Source: Paracoccaceae bacterium
GTDB lineage: Bacteria; Pseudomonadota; Alphaproteobacteria; Rhodobacterales; Rhodobacteraceae
Direction of reading: 5' to 3'
NCBI GenBank assembly: GCA_018223125.1
Contig: JAAEZA010000012.1
Coordinates: 1-64,000, forward strand
Length of the DNA stretch: 64,000 nucleotides
The notes below the pieces were generated by a model. The model worked only from the letters and a program-made list of their open reading frames with translations. It searched no databases and had not been told where the DNA came from. How positions within the stretch are numbered: position 1 is the first letter of the stretch; the number at the start of each line of letters is the position of its first letter. The translations under genes were made by a program, and so were the position numbers. This document shows, piece by piece, positions 1 through 8,845 of this stretch.

Positions 1-107
1 TGGAGGAATTGTCTGTGGCAATGGTGGATGCGTCTATCTGTGGACTCGGTCAGGCAGCGCCCAATCCGATCCGCTCGGTCATGAAGCATTTTCCTGACGA
101 GGTGTGA
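1..107 (+). CDS. C-terminus of a NuoF/FdsB-like NADH-binding subunit (partial, 5' truncated by window)
   Basis: Frame 3 reads EELSVAMVDASICGLGQAAPNPIRSVMKHFPDEV*, matching the CGLG 4Fe-4S C-terminal motif of NuoF/formate dehydrogenase beta-type proteins. Confidence 0.6.
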   Translation, partial: EELSVAMVDASICGLGQAAPNPIRSVMKHFPDEV

Positions 108-817
108 CGGACGTCTTGCCTTTTGACTTGCTGAATACCGGAGCAAGCCGCGAAGCTGTGGGCGTTGCTATGGCTTTCTTCGCGCTTGGCGGCGTTTGCG
201 CTGTGATCTACTGGGGTGGCTATTGTTATCGCAGGACGGGTGCGGCGCGGTCTTTCATCAAGACACTCAGTGTTGCGAGTCTCGCCCTTGCTGCATGGAG
301 TATCGGGGGAGACTGGCGCCTGATTGCTGCACTTTCATTCTGTGCGCTGGGCGATTATGCGCTGTCGCGCAACAGTGACCGGCTTTTTCTGCTGGGTGTC
401 GGGGCGTTTGCTGTCGGGCATTTGTTCTATATCGGCACGTTTCTGACACATCCTGCCGCTGATCCTTCACGGCTTGCTTCTGCCCCCCGTTTGGCAGTTA
501 TGGCTGGACTGGCTGTTTTAGGGGGCGCGATGACTGTCCTGCTTTACCGGACAGCCAAGGAACTGCGGTTCGCGGTGGTTGCATATGTGCCGGTAATCAT
601 CGTGATGGGCGGTTCGGCACTGGTTTTGCCCGACAGAGGTGTTCTGGCGTTGGCCCTGTGCGGCGCCTTTGTGTTCATGCTGTCCGATCTCATCCTTTCG
701 CTGGAGCTATTTGTGATTCCCGAAGGAAGCCGCTGGCTTTACCTGACACCTTTCGCAGTATGGGGAACCTATTGGTGCGCGCAGGCACTGCTTTTGGCAG
801 GATTGCTTGCTGGATAG
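104..817 (+). CDS. Lysoplasmalogenase-like (YhhN family) integral membrane protein
   Basis: 237 aa multi-TM ORF with a FCALGDYALSR / GVGAFAVGHLFYI pattern; GTG start overlaps the upstream stop. Confidence 0.7.
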   Translation: MTDVLPFDLLNTGASREAVGVAMAFFALGGVCAVIYWGGYCYRRTGAARSFIKTLSVASLALAAWSIGGDWRLIAALSFCALGDYALSRNSDRLFLLGVGAFAVGHLFYIGTFLTHPAADPSRLASAPRLAVMAGLAVLGGAMTVLLYRTAKELRFAVVAYVPVIIVMGGSALVLPDRGVLALALCGAFVFMLSDLILSLELFVIPEGSRWLYLTPFAVWGTYWCAQALLLAGLLAG

Positions 818-1152
818 TCCGGCTGGACTCAGACGCTGATTCCCCGAACGGCTGTGAAACCTTACGAAAAAACCGTGACATCCCGGGGGAGGGCTGCCTT
901 GGCGGCCTCGAAATCCGGACGTATTGTGCCCGTAACGGATTGCGAAATCGGAAAAAAACGGGTTTTCCGTGCTCTCAGACTTGTGCCTGTAGGGATATTG
1001 GAAAACATTTGCCAACAGGGTAACTTATGGTATAGCGCGGCACGAGTTAACCGGTGAACGGGGGCCTTTGGGCTTCGTGATCATCTTTTGAGGTGCCTGC
1101 TTGCGGGCCAAAGGCGAAGGCAGAGCTTTCGCGAAATATGAGGATAGAAAAC

Positions 1153-1386
1153 ATGAGCGACATCGCAGATCGCGTGAGAAAAATCGTTGTCGAGCACCTG
1201 AGCGTTGACGAAGACAAAGTTGTTGAGGGTGCGTCCTTCATCGACGATCTGGGCGCAGACAGCCTTGACACTGTTGAACTGGTTATGGCCTTCGAAGAGG
1301 AATTCGGCATCGAAATCCCTGACGACGCGGCTGAAACCATCCAGTCTTTCGGCGATGCAGTGAAGTTCATCAAAGAAGCTTCCTAA
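1153..1386 (+). CDS. acpP: Acyl carrier protein
   Basis: [23 protein letters not shown]...[30 protein letters not shown] phosphopantetheine site. Confidence 0.97.
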   Translation: MSDIADRVRKIVVEHLSVDEDKVVEGASFIDDLGADSLDTVELVMAFEEEFGIEIPDDAAETIQSFGDAVKFIKEAS

Positions 1387-1416
1387 GACTTCCGGTCTTA
1401 CACCACAGAATTTTGA

Positions 1417-1444
1417 AACGCGGTCCCTTTCGGGCCGCGTTTTG
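1417..1444 (+). terminator. Rho-independent terminator after acpP
   Basis: aacgcggtccctttcgggccgcgtttt stem-loop followed by T-run. Confidence 0.75.
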
Positions 1445-1538
1445 CGTTTTGGACTTAAAACGTCGGTGGTGTGTTAGGGAAAGGGGCGGCGTTGCGCTAT
1501 TGTGATTCTTGTAAATCACGAAGCGGGGAGGCTGTGTC

Positions 1539-2282
1539 ATGATCATCTATCCAACTATCGAGTTAAAAGACGGGAAATGTGTCAGCCTGACACGGGGGCG
1601 TCTGGAAGAAGCTGCGATCTGGCATGTGGATCCATTAAGTGTGGCAAAGAGTTTTGCCGAGGCTGGGGCGTCGTGGATGCAGGTCACGGATTTCAATGCG
1701 ATTGAGGGCGGTTCGGAGAATGTCGATCTGGTTGAGGAGATCATCCGCACGGTAGGTATTCCGGTGCAGGTTGCCGGCGGAATGCGCAGTGTGGAATCCG
1801 CCGTGCGCTGGATTGACAAGGGTGCGGGGCGCATTGTGATCGGTACGGCGGCGGTAAAGCAACCGGCCTTGGTGCAACAACTGGCGCGGGCCTTTCCCGA
1901 CCAGATTATTGTTGCGGTGGACTGCTGGCGCGGGCGCGTTCTGACGGACGGATGGCGGGAAGAAAGCATGTTTGCGCCGATTCCCTTTCTGCGCAGCTAT
2001 GCCGATGCGCCGCTTGCCGGTTTCCTTGTTACTGACGTGGATGCCGATGTTGAGGATATCGAAGTCGGGGCTTCCGAGATCTCGGTTCTGGCTGCAAGCA
2101 CGCGCCATCCTGTCATCGCCAGCGGACTGGTGCGCAATCTTGATGATGTCTCCATGCTGAAGTACGCAGGGCATTGCGACGGGGTGATCATCGGGCGGGC
2201 CTTGTTCAATAAAAGCGTCGATTTGCGCAAGGCGCTGGAAATCGCCGTTCCCGAGGTGGAAGAGATCGCCAGCTTTGTCTAA
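1539..2282 (+). CDS. HisA-like TIM-barrel protein (phosphoribosylformimino-AICAR ribotide isomerase family paralogue)
   Basis: 247 aa; MIIYPTIELKDGKCVSLTRGR, VQVAGGMRSVESAVRWIDKGAGRIVIGTAAVK, GVIIGRALFN resemble HisA, but it is not in a his operon. Confidence 0.75.
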   Translation: MIIYPTIELKDGKCVSLTRGRLEEAAIWHVDPLSVAKSFAEAGASWMQVTDFNAIEGGSENVDLVEEIIRTVGIPVQVAGGMRSVESAVRWIDKGAGRIVIGTAAVKQPALVQQLARAFPDQIIVAVDCWRGRVLTDGWREESMFAPIPFLRSYADAPLAGFLVTDVDADVEDIEVGASEISVLAASTRHPVIASGLVRNLDDVSMLKYAGHCDGVIIGRALFNKSVDLRKALEIAVPEVEEIASFV

Positions 2283-2393
2283 CGGTATAGTGCCAAACGT
2301 ATGATTAAGATTTGAAGCCGCCAATTACTTGCCCAGAGTGGCGCAAGGCTGTAGAGAGGCTTGGAAGTAAATAACCAAGATACGAGGGCTAGT

Positions 2394-3653
2394 ATGCGTC
2401 GGGTTGTTGTCACAGGTTTGGGTATGGTTTCGCCGCTGGCATGTGGTGTGGAAGAAACATGGAAGCGTTTGCTGGCGGGTGACAGTGCTGCGGGGACGAT
2501 TACGCGGTTTGATGCGGATCATCTGGCGACGAATTACGCCTGTGAAATCCCGCGCGGGGATGGCTCTGACGGGACGTTCAATCCGGATGACTGGATGGAG
2601 CCGAAAGAGCAGCGCAAGGTGGATGATTTTATCCTATATGGCATTGCGGCGGCGACACAGGCTGTGGAAGACAGCGGCTGGACCCCGAAAGAGGAAGAAG
2701 ACTTCCACCGCACTGGTGTTCTGATCGGTTCCGGAATTGGCGGTCTGGATTCCATTGCGCAGACTGCGATCACCCTGAAGGAAAAGGGCCCGCGCCGGGT
2801 ATCGCCGTTTTTTATTCCCGGGGCGCTGATCAATCTGGTTTCCGGTCAGGTTTCCATCAAATACGGCTTTAAAGGCCCGAACCATTCGGTTGTGACGGCT
2901 TGTTCCACAGGGGCGCATGCAATTGGCGATGCAGCGCGGATCATTGCGCTTGATGATGCGGATGTGATGATTGCCGGTGGTGCCGAAGGTGCGATCTGCG
3001 AGATTGGCATGGCTGGTTTCAACGCCTGTAAGGCGCTGAGCACGAAACGCCGTGACGAACCGAAATCCGCGAGCCGCCCTTATGATACGGACCGTGACGG
3101 TTTCGTCATGGGCGAAGGTGCCGGTATCGTGGTTCTGGAAGAATACGAGCACGCCAAGGCCCGTGGTGCGAAGATTTACGCCGAGGTTCTGGGCTACGGC
3201 ATGTCAGGTGATGCCTATCACATCACCGCGCCGTCCGAAGACGGTGACGGCGGCTTCCGTGCCATGAAAGCGGCGCTGAAACGGGCCGGACTGGAGCCGG
3301 AGGACGTTGATTACATCAATGCGCACGGCACATCCACGATGGCTGACACGATTGAACTGGGCGCGGTGGAGCGTTTGCTTGGGGATCATGCCAAGGATGC
3401 AACAATGTCGTCGACCAAATCGTCGATCGGGCATCTGTTGGGCGCAGCGGGTGCGGTTGAAGCGATCTTCTGTATCCTTGCCCTGCGGGACCAGACTGCG
3501 CCACCGACGATTAATCTGGATAATCCTGCTGTGGACAGCAAAATCGACCTTGCGCCGAATTCCGCGCGTAAACGGGAAATTGAAGTCGCGCTGTCGAACT
3601 CTTTCGGGTTTGGTGGTACGAACGCTTGCCTGATTATGGGGCGCGCTTCTTAA
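2394..3653 (+). CDS. fabF: Beta-ketoacyl-ACP synthase II
   Basis: MRRVVVTGLGMVSPLACG; VVTACSTGAHAIGDA active-site Cys; NAHGTST and SIGHLLGAAGA motifs. Confidence 0.96.
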   Translation: MRRVVVTGLGMVSPLACGVEETWKRLLAGDSAAGTITRFDADHLATNYACEIPRGDGSDGTFNPDDWMEPKEQRKVDDFILYGIAAATQAVEDSGWTPKEEEDFHRTGVLIGSGIGGLDSIAQTAITLKEKGPRRVSPFFIPGALINLVSGQVSIKYGFKGPNHSVVTACSTGAHAIGDAARIIALDDADVMIAGGAEGAICEIGMAGFNACKALSTKRRDEPKSASRPYDTDRDGFVMGEGAGIVVLEEYEHAKARGAKIYAEVLGYGMSGDAYHITAPSEDGDGGFRAMKAALKRAGLEPEDVDYINAHGTSTMADTIELGAVERLLGDHAKDATMSSTKSSIGHLLGAAGAVEAIFCILALRDQTAPPTINLDNPAVDSKIDLAPNSARKREIEVALSNSFGFGGTNACLIMGRAS

Positions 3654-3664
3654 GCGCCCCTTTT
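3638..3664 (+). terminator. Terminator overlapping the end of fabF
   Basis: ggggcgcgcttcttaagcgcccctttt stem-loop. Confidence 0.65.
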
Positions 3665-3729
3665 ACGGGTCTCGGTAAGATATTTGCCGCACCGGTGCGT
3701 GTACCGGCGGCTCAGCGGAAAGCGCAAAA

Positions 3730-4896
3730 ATGGCACGGCATATTGCGGCGAACTTCGTCAACCTTCTGATTGTGCTGCTGGTTGTTGCCGGCGGCTTGTT
3801 CTTTTGGGCCAAGGCGGAATTTACCCGTCCCGGACCATTGCAGAACTCTATCTATATTGAGGTGCCGCGTGGCGGTACGGTCAGCCGGCTGTCCAAGACG
3901 CTGGAGGAGCAGGGAGCTGTGTCCTACGGGCTGATCATGCGGGTCGCGTCCGATTACAACGGGCAGGCGAGCCAGTTGAAGTTCGGGAATTACGAAATTC
4001 CGGCGCGTGCTTCGATGGCGGATATTCTGGACATTGTCACCAAGGGCGGGGCGGGTTCCTTCCGGTTCCTTGCGAACTATCGCATCGGTATTCGCGGTGC
4101 TAAAATGACCCTTTCCGAGCGGGAACCCGGCACTGGCAAGACCGAAGAACTGGCCGAATTCGAAGAAGGTGCGGAACTGCCGGAGCCTTATGCAAAGCTG
4201 GTTGAGGCGAAAACCCCTATTGTATACCGGATTACCGTGGCAGAAGGCACAACCAGCTGGCAGATCGTGGAAAGCCTGAAACAGGCGGATTTCCTTGGTG
4301 GCACGTTCGAAAATGTACCCCCGGAAGGTATGCTTTCCCCGAACACTTATGAGGTGCGGCGCGGTACGCTTGTAGAAGATGTGATCGAGCAGATGTATCA
4401 GGCGCAGGAGCGGATCCTTGCGGAAGAATGGGAAAACCGTGCAGAGGGTCTGCCGTTTGATACGCCCGAAGCCGCTTTGACGCTTGCTTCTATCATCGAG
4501 AAGGAAACCGGCGTTGCAGAGGAGCGGGCCGAGGTGTCAGCGGTGTTTGTAAATCGTCTGAACAAGGGCATGAAACTGCAAATGGATTCCACGGTCGAGT
4601 ATGGCATCACCAATGGTGAGGGTTTTCTGGAGCGGGGCCTGCGGCGGAGCGAGCTGTCAAAGAAGACGCCTTATAACACCTATATCATTGAGGGGCTACC
4701 GCCTGGCCCGATCGGAAATCCCGGACGGGATGCGATTCACGCGACCTTGCATCCAAACGAAAGCAACAATTTGTTCTTCGTGGCTGACGGCACGGGTGGA
4801 CATGCCTTTGCGGAAACACTGGTAGAGCACAACGCGAATGTTGCAAAATGGCGCAAGATCGAAGCTGAGAAACGGCGGCAAAGCAACGGCGGGTGA
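3730..4896 (+). CDS. mltG: Endolytic transglycosylase MltG (YceG-like)
   Basis: 388 aa; N-terminal TM, LASIIEKETGVAEERAEVSAVFVNRL, MQMDSTVEYGI, YNTYIIEGLPPGPIGNPG motifs. Confidence 0.93.
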   Translation: MARHIAANFVNLLIVLLVVAGGLFFWAKAEFTRPGPLQNSIYIEVPRGGTVSRLSKTLEEQGAVSYGLIMRVASDYNGQASQLKFGNYEIPARASMADILDIVTKGGAGSFRFLANYRIGIRGAKMTLSEREPGTGKTEELAEFEEGAELPEPYAKLVEAKTPIVYRITVAEGTTSWQIVESLKQADFLGGTFENVPPEGMLSPNTYEVRRGTLVEDVIEQMYQAQERILAEEWENRAEGLPFDTPEAALTLASIIEKETGVAEERAEVSAVFVNRLNKGMKLQMDSTVEYGITNGEGFLERGLRRSELSKKTPYNTYIIEGLPPGPIGNPGRDAIHATLHPNESNNLFFVADGTGGHAFAETLVEHNANVAKWRKIEAEKRRQSNGG

Positions 4897-4984
4897 CAAC
4901 CTGCGATCTGTAGAAAACGTTTTGTTTTCAGTTGGTTGGTTGTGGTGTTGCGTCTTGGGTGTTGCGCGGAGCATGCGGGTTTGA

Positions 4985-5013
4985 TTGACTTTGCGACCGC
5001 CGCCCGGTATACC
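4985..5013 (+). promoter_or_regulatory. Candidate sigma70-type promoter upstream of the GTA cluster
   Basis: TTGACT (4985-4990), 17-nt spacer, TATACC (5008-5013). Confidence 0.5.
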
Positions 5014-5038
5014 TTTGGACAAGATGGAAGAAGTGGGT

Positions 5039-5073
5039 AACGACCCGGGCAGAATATGCCTAGGGTCGTTTTT
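5039..5073 (+). terminator. Intrinsic terminator/attenuator hairpin upstream of GTA g1
   Basis: AACGACCC-gggcagaatatgccta-GGGTCGTT plus TTT. Confidence 0.7.
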
Positions 5074-5117
5074 CGTTTCTGTCGTCGCGGTGATGGCACC
5101 GGTAGGAACCCTTATAC

Positions 5118-5444
5118 ATGACAAAAATAGAAGACGTGGACGTGCAAGCGTTGCCGCTGCTTTTGCGTGAAGCACGGGCAGCTGTGGCTGGACTGCGCAA
5201 GCGTATTATTCGCGATTTGTCGGAAAGGTCTCCTCATGCCGAACCTATCTCAACTGCGCAATTGTTAACCCTTGTACGGGAATACAGTGCCGCAGTTTTG
5301 CATGTAACGTCGCTTGAGGCCCACATTGAAAAACACAGCAGCGCCATCCGCGGTGTCGTCCAAGGAGACGCCGTCAACCTTGAACATGCAAGACGGGAAG
5401 TCCTTGACCGACTTGCTCGGTTCCGCGACCGAAGCGGAGATTGA
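5118..5444 (+). CDS. GTA small terminase-like protein (g1)
   Basis: 108 aa ORF immediately upstream of terminase large subunit; position matches RcGTA g1. Confidence 0.65.
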   Translation: MTKIEDVDVQALPLLLREARAAVAGLRKRIIRDLSERSPHAEPISTAQLLTLVREYSAAVLHVTSLEAHIEKHSSAIRGVVQGDAVNLEHARREVLDRLARFRDRSGD

Positions 5445-6093
5445 AGAATTCCTTGCAGGGCTGAGTGATCAAACGTTGATGGCCCTGCCTTACCTGTTTG
5501 ACTTCTGGGCTTTGCCACACCAGCGGGCACCAAGCGGTGACTGGGCCACTTGGGTGATCATGGGGGGGCGAGGGGCGGGTAAGACCCGTGCAGGCGCGGA
5601 ATGGGTGCGCCAGCAAGTCGAAGGGGCAGAGCCTTTCGAGCAAGGGCGGTATCGTCGTGTGGCGCTGGTGGGAGAGACGCTCGATCAGGTGCGCGAGGTG
5701 ATGGTGTTTGGTGAGAGTGGCATTATGGCCTGTAGCCCGCCCGATCGCAAACCGGAATGGCAGGGATCCCGTCGTGTGCTGGTCTGGCCGAACGGGGCCG
5801 AGGCCTGGGCCATGTCTGCAAGCAGTCCCGAAAGTTTGCGTGGCCCGCAATTCGACTGCGCTTGGGCGGACGAGTTGGGCAAATGGCGGCGAGGGCGGGA
5901 ATGTTGGGACATGCTGCAATTTGCGCTGCGATTGGGGGATAACCCCCGCACGCTTGTGACAACGACACCGCGCAACATCGGAGTGTTAAAGGAGATACTG
6001 AAGGCAGAGGATACGGCTGTAACCCACGCGCCGACCGAGGCGAACAAGGCCAATCTTGCGCCCGGTTTCTTGAAGAAAGTGTACACGGATTAA
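5386..6093 (+). CDS. GTA large terminase (g2), N-terminal ATPase part, ends at in-frame TAA
   Basis: WVIMGGRGAGKTRAGAEWVRQ Walker A; ...NLAPGFLKKVYTD* then the same frame continues SGTRLGRQELEG. Confidence 0.88.
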   Translation: MQDGKSLTDLLGSATEAEIEEFLAGLSDQTLMALPYLFDFWALPHQRAPSGDWATWVIMGGRGAGKTRAGAEWVRQQVEGAEPFEQGRYRRVALVGETLDQVREVMVFGESGIMACSPPDRKPEWQGSRRVLVWPNGAEAWAMSASSPESLRGPQFDCAWADELGKWRRGRECWDMLQFALRLGDNPRTLVTTTPRNIGVLKEILKAEDTAVTHAPTEANKANLAPGFLKKVYTD

Positions 6094-6741
6094 AGCGGGA
6101 CGCGGTTGGGCCGGCAAGAACTGGAGGGCCGGTTGCTGGAAGACGCGGAAGGCGCGCTGTGGCCGATGGAGCGACTGGAGGAGTTGCGGAGGGCGGAGGT
6201 GCCGGAACTGGACCGGATTGTGGTTGCGGTTGATCCGCCTGCCTCTGGCAAGTCCACATCGGATGCTTGCGGGATTGTTGTCGCAGGAATGCAGATGATT
6301 GGCGCGGGCCCGCAGGACTGGCGGGCGTGGGTGCTGGAGGATGCGAGCATTCGGGGGGCAAGCCCTGCGAAATGGGCTGCACGGGTCGTGGAAGCGGCGC
6401 GAAGCTGGCAGGCGGACCGAGTGGTCGCCGAGGTCAATCAGGGCGGTGACATGGTTGAGAGCGTTCTGCGCCAGCAGGATCCGCTGCTTGCCTATCGCGG
6501 TGTCCATGCGTCGCGCGGGAAATCTGTCAGGGCGGAGCCTGTGGCGGCGCTATACGAGCAGGGCCGCGTGTTTCACGCGCCCGGATTGCAGGCGTTAGAG
6601 GCACAGATGGGGGATATGACGCTGCTGGGGTATGAGGGCAAGGGATCGCCGGATCGGGTTGACGCCCTGGTTTGGGCATTGACGGATTTGATGATTGATC
6701 CGGCGGCGCAGTTCAAAAGGCCGCAGATACGCCGCCTGTAG
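6094..6741 (+). pseudogene. GTA large terminase (g2), C-terminal nuclease part, same reading frame as the preceding ORF
   Basis: SGTRLGRQELEGRLLEDAEGALW...RIVVAVDPPASGKSTSDACGIVVAG; 6106 and 5386 are in the same frame (difference divisible by 3). May be translated only by restart (e.g. TTG at 6106) or readthrough. Confidence 0.8.
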
Positions 6742-6789
6742 ATCGGCCTGCAACGCACTGTTTTAATTATAGATTAGGAGAAGTTTCAG

Positions 6790-7968
6790 ATGGTACTGCA
6801 ATTTTTGCGCAGTGCGTCCCAACGGGATGTGCCGGAAGAAAAAAACTCGGCGGCGGGACCGGTTATCGCGTTTCACGGAGCGGGACGGCCGGCCTGGTCT
6901 GCGCGGGATGTGGGCAGTCTGACACGCAGCGGATTTCTGGCCAATCCGGTCGGGTTTCGCTGTGTGAAGATGATTGCGGAAGCGGCGGCGGCGGTGCCAC
7001 TGATCGTGAGCGGGTCGGGAACGCGGTTTGAGGTGCATCCGTTAATCGACCTGCTGGCGCGGCCGAACGGGATTCAGGGCGGCGCGGACCTTTTGGAGAG
7101 TTTTTACGGACAGTTCCTGTTGTCCGGCGACGGGTATCTTGAGGCGGCAGGGAGCAGCCCGGATGGCGGGCCTGCCGAGATTTACGTCCTGCGCTCCGAC
7201 CGGATGAAGGTGGTTCCCGGCGCTGACGGGTGGCCGGATGCCTACGAATATTCGGTCGGTTCCCGTAAGGTTCGCTTTGACATGGGTACGGAGCTGCCGC
7301 CGGTCTGTCATGTACGGGCGTTCCACCCTTTGGATGATCATTACGGATTGTCCCCGATACAGGCGGCGGCGACGGCACTGGATGTTCACAATGCGGCCTG
7401 CCGCTGGTCCAAGGCGCTGCTGGACAATGCGGCGCGGCCAAGCGGTGCGATTGTGTACCGCGGGGTGGACGGACAGGGAAGCTTGCAGGCGGATCAGTAT
7501 GACCGGCTGGTAGAGGAGATCGAAGCAAACCATCAGGGAGCGCGCAATGCAGGGCGTCCGATGCTGCTGGAAGGCGGGCTTGACTGGAAGCCTATGGGGT
7601 TTTCGCCTTCGGATATGGAGTTCCAGAAAACCAAGGAAAGTGCGGCGCGGGAGGTGGCCCTTGCCTTCGGGGTGCCGCCTATGCTGCTGGGGCTGCCCGG
7701 CGATGCGACCTATGCAAATTATGCAGAAGCGAACCGCGCGTTCTATCGTCTGACAGTCCTGCCGCTGGTGCAGAAGCTGGCGGCGGGTTTGTCGGCGTGG
7801 CTGTCGGCTTTCTACGGTGAAACGCTGCGGCTGTCGGCAGACCTGGATGGTATTCCGGCCCTTGCGATAGAGCGGGAGGCGCAGTGGCGCCGCGTGGCAG
7901 AGGCAGGCTTTCTGACCGATCGGGAAAAGCGGAGGCTGTTGGGCTTGCCCGCTGAACCAGATGAGTAG
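6790..7968 (+). CDS. GTA/HK97-type phage portal protein (g3)
   Basis: 392 aa; FRCVKMIAEAAAAVPL, HLIDLLARPN-type N-terminus, ALAFGVPPMLLGLPGDATYANYAEANRAFYRLTVLPL. Confidence 0.92.
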   Translation: MVLQFLRSASQRDVPEEKNSAAGPVIAFHGAGRPAWSARDVGSLTRSGFLANPVGFRCVKMIAEAAAAVPLIVSGSGTRFEVHPLIDLLARPNGIQGGADLLESFYGQFLLSGDGYLEAAGSSPDGGPAEIYVLRSDRMKVVPGADGWPDAYEYSVGSRKVRFDMGTELPPVCHVRAFHPLDDHYGLSPIQAAATALDVHNAACRWSKALLDNAARPSGAIVYRGVDGQGSLQADQYDRLVEEIEANHQGARNAGRPMLLEGGLDWKPMGFSPSDMEFQKTKESAAREVALAFGVPPMLLGLPGDATYANYAEANRAFYRLTVLPLVQKLAAGLSAWLSAFYGETLRLSADLDGIPALAIEREAQWRRVAEAGFLTDREKRRLLGLPAEPDE

Positions 7969-8197
7969 GGGCGTCGGATCGCGCTATTTGTACGAACCGT
8001 TCGAGGCGGCGGCAAAGCTGGAAACGCATCGTCAGGTAACGGATGAACGCTGGATCGCGCTGGAGCGTCGGCTTGAGATGATCGAGAGCGCGCTGGAGCG
8101 GCTGGAGCGGCGGATCTGGCTGGCGGTTTACGGCGTGGTCGGGTTCGTGCTGACACGGGGCGTTCTGGTGCTTCTGGATGTGACGCAGCAGGTTTGA
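7961..8197 (+). CDS. GTA small head-associated protein (g3.5-like)
   Basis: 78 aa ORF overlapping the portal gene end; position between portal and prohead protease as in RcGTA. Confidence 0.6.
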   Translation: MSRGVGSRYLYEPFEAAAKLETHRQVTDERWIALERRLEMIESALERLERRIWLAVYGVVGFVLTRGVLVLLDVTQQV

Positions 8198-8230
8198 TGC
8201 CCACTGGCATCGCAATTCAAAGGAAATGGT

Positions 8231-8788
8231 ATGGGATATGCGGAGAGCGCCCTGGCGCTGGAGAGGAAGTTTTGCCGGTTTGAAGACGGGATCGACGTTT
8301 CGGGAGACTGTGAGATTTCGGGCTATGCGTCGGTTTTCGGGGCTTCGGACCAGAGCGGCGACGTGGTTCAAAAAGGGGCCTACGAGCGCAGCCTGAAAGC
8401 GATGGCACAGGACGGGCGGCGTGTGAAAATGCTTTGGCAGCACGATCCGGCCAAGCCAATCGGCGTCTGGCAGGTGGTGCGCGAAGATACCAAGGGGCTG
8501 TTTGTGAAAGGGCGCATTCTGGCGGATGTGCAGGCGGGTTCCGAAGCTTTGTCGCTGGTCAAGGCCGGAGCAATTGAGGGGCTTTCCATCGGGTATCGTA
8601 CCGTGCGGTCGGAAAAATCAAGCAAGGGCAACAGGTTATTGTGTGAACTTGATCTATGGGAGGTGTCGCTGGTGACTTTCCCGATGTTGCCCGAAGCGCG
8701 GATTGGCGCTGGTGCAAAAGGGGATGAAACCCTGGCTGAAGAACTGGTTACCGCGCTTGCCGCTGCAAAGGCACGGCTGTCCGGGTGA
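8231..8788 (+). CDS. HK97-family prohead protease (g4)
   Basis: GYASVFGASDQSGDVVQKGAYERSL, LWQHDPAKPIGVW, GLSIGYRTV motifs. Confidence 0.92.
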   Translation: MGYAESALALERKFCRFEDGIDVSGDCEISGYASVFGASDQSGDVVQKGAYERSLKAMAQDGRRVKMLWQHDPAKPIGVWQVVREDTKGLFVKGRILADVQAGSEALSLVKAGAIEGLSIGYRTVRSEKSSKGNRLLCELDLWEVSLVTFPMLPEARIGAGAKGDETLAEELVTALAAAKARLSG

Positions 8789-8845
8789 CGGGTTTCTGCG
8801 GCCCCTTAATTATTTCAAAGTTTTAACCACAGCACAGGATTGATC

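Noticed and set aside
3638-3664. Small regulatory RNA at the fabF 3' end
   Set aside because: The hairpin is adequately explained as a terminator overlapping the stop codon.
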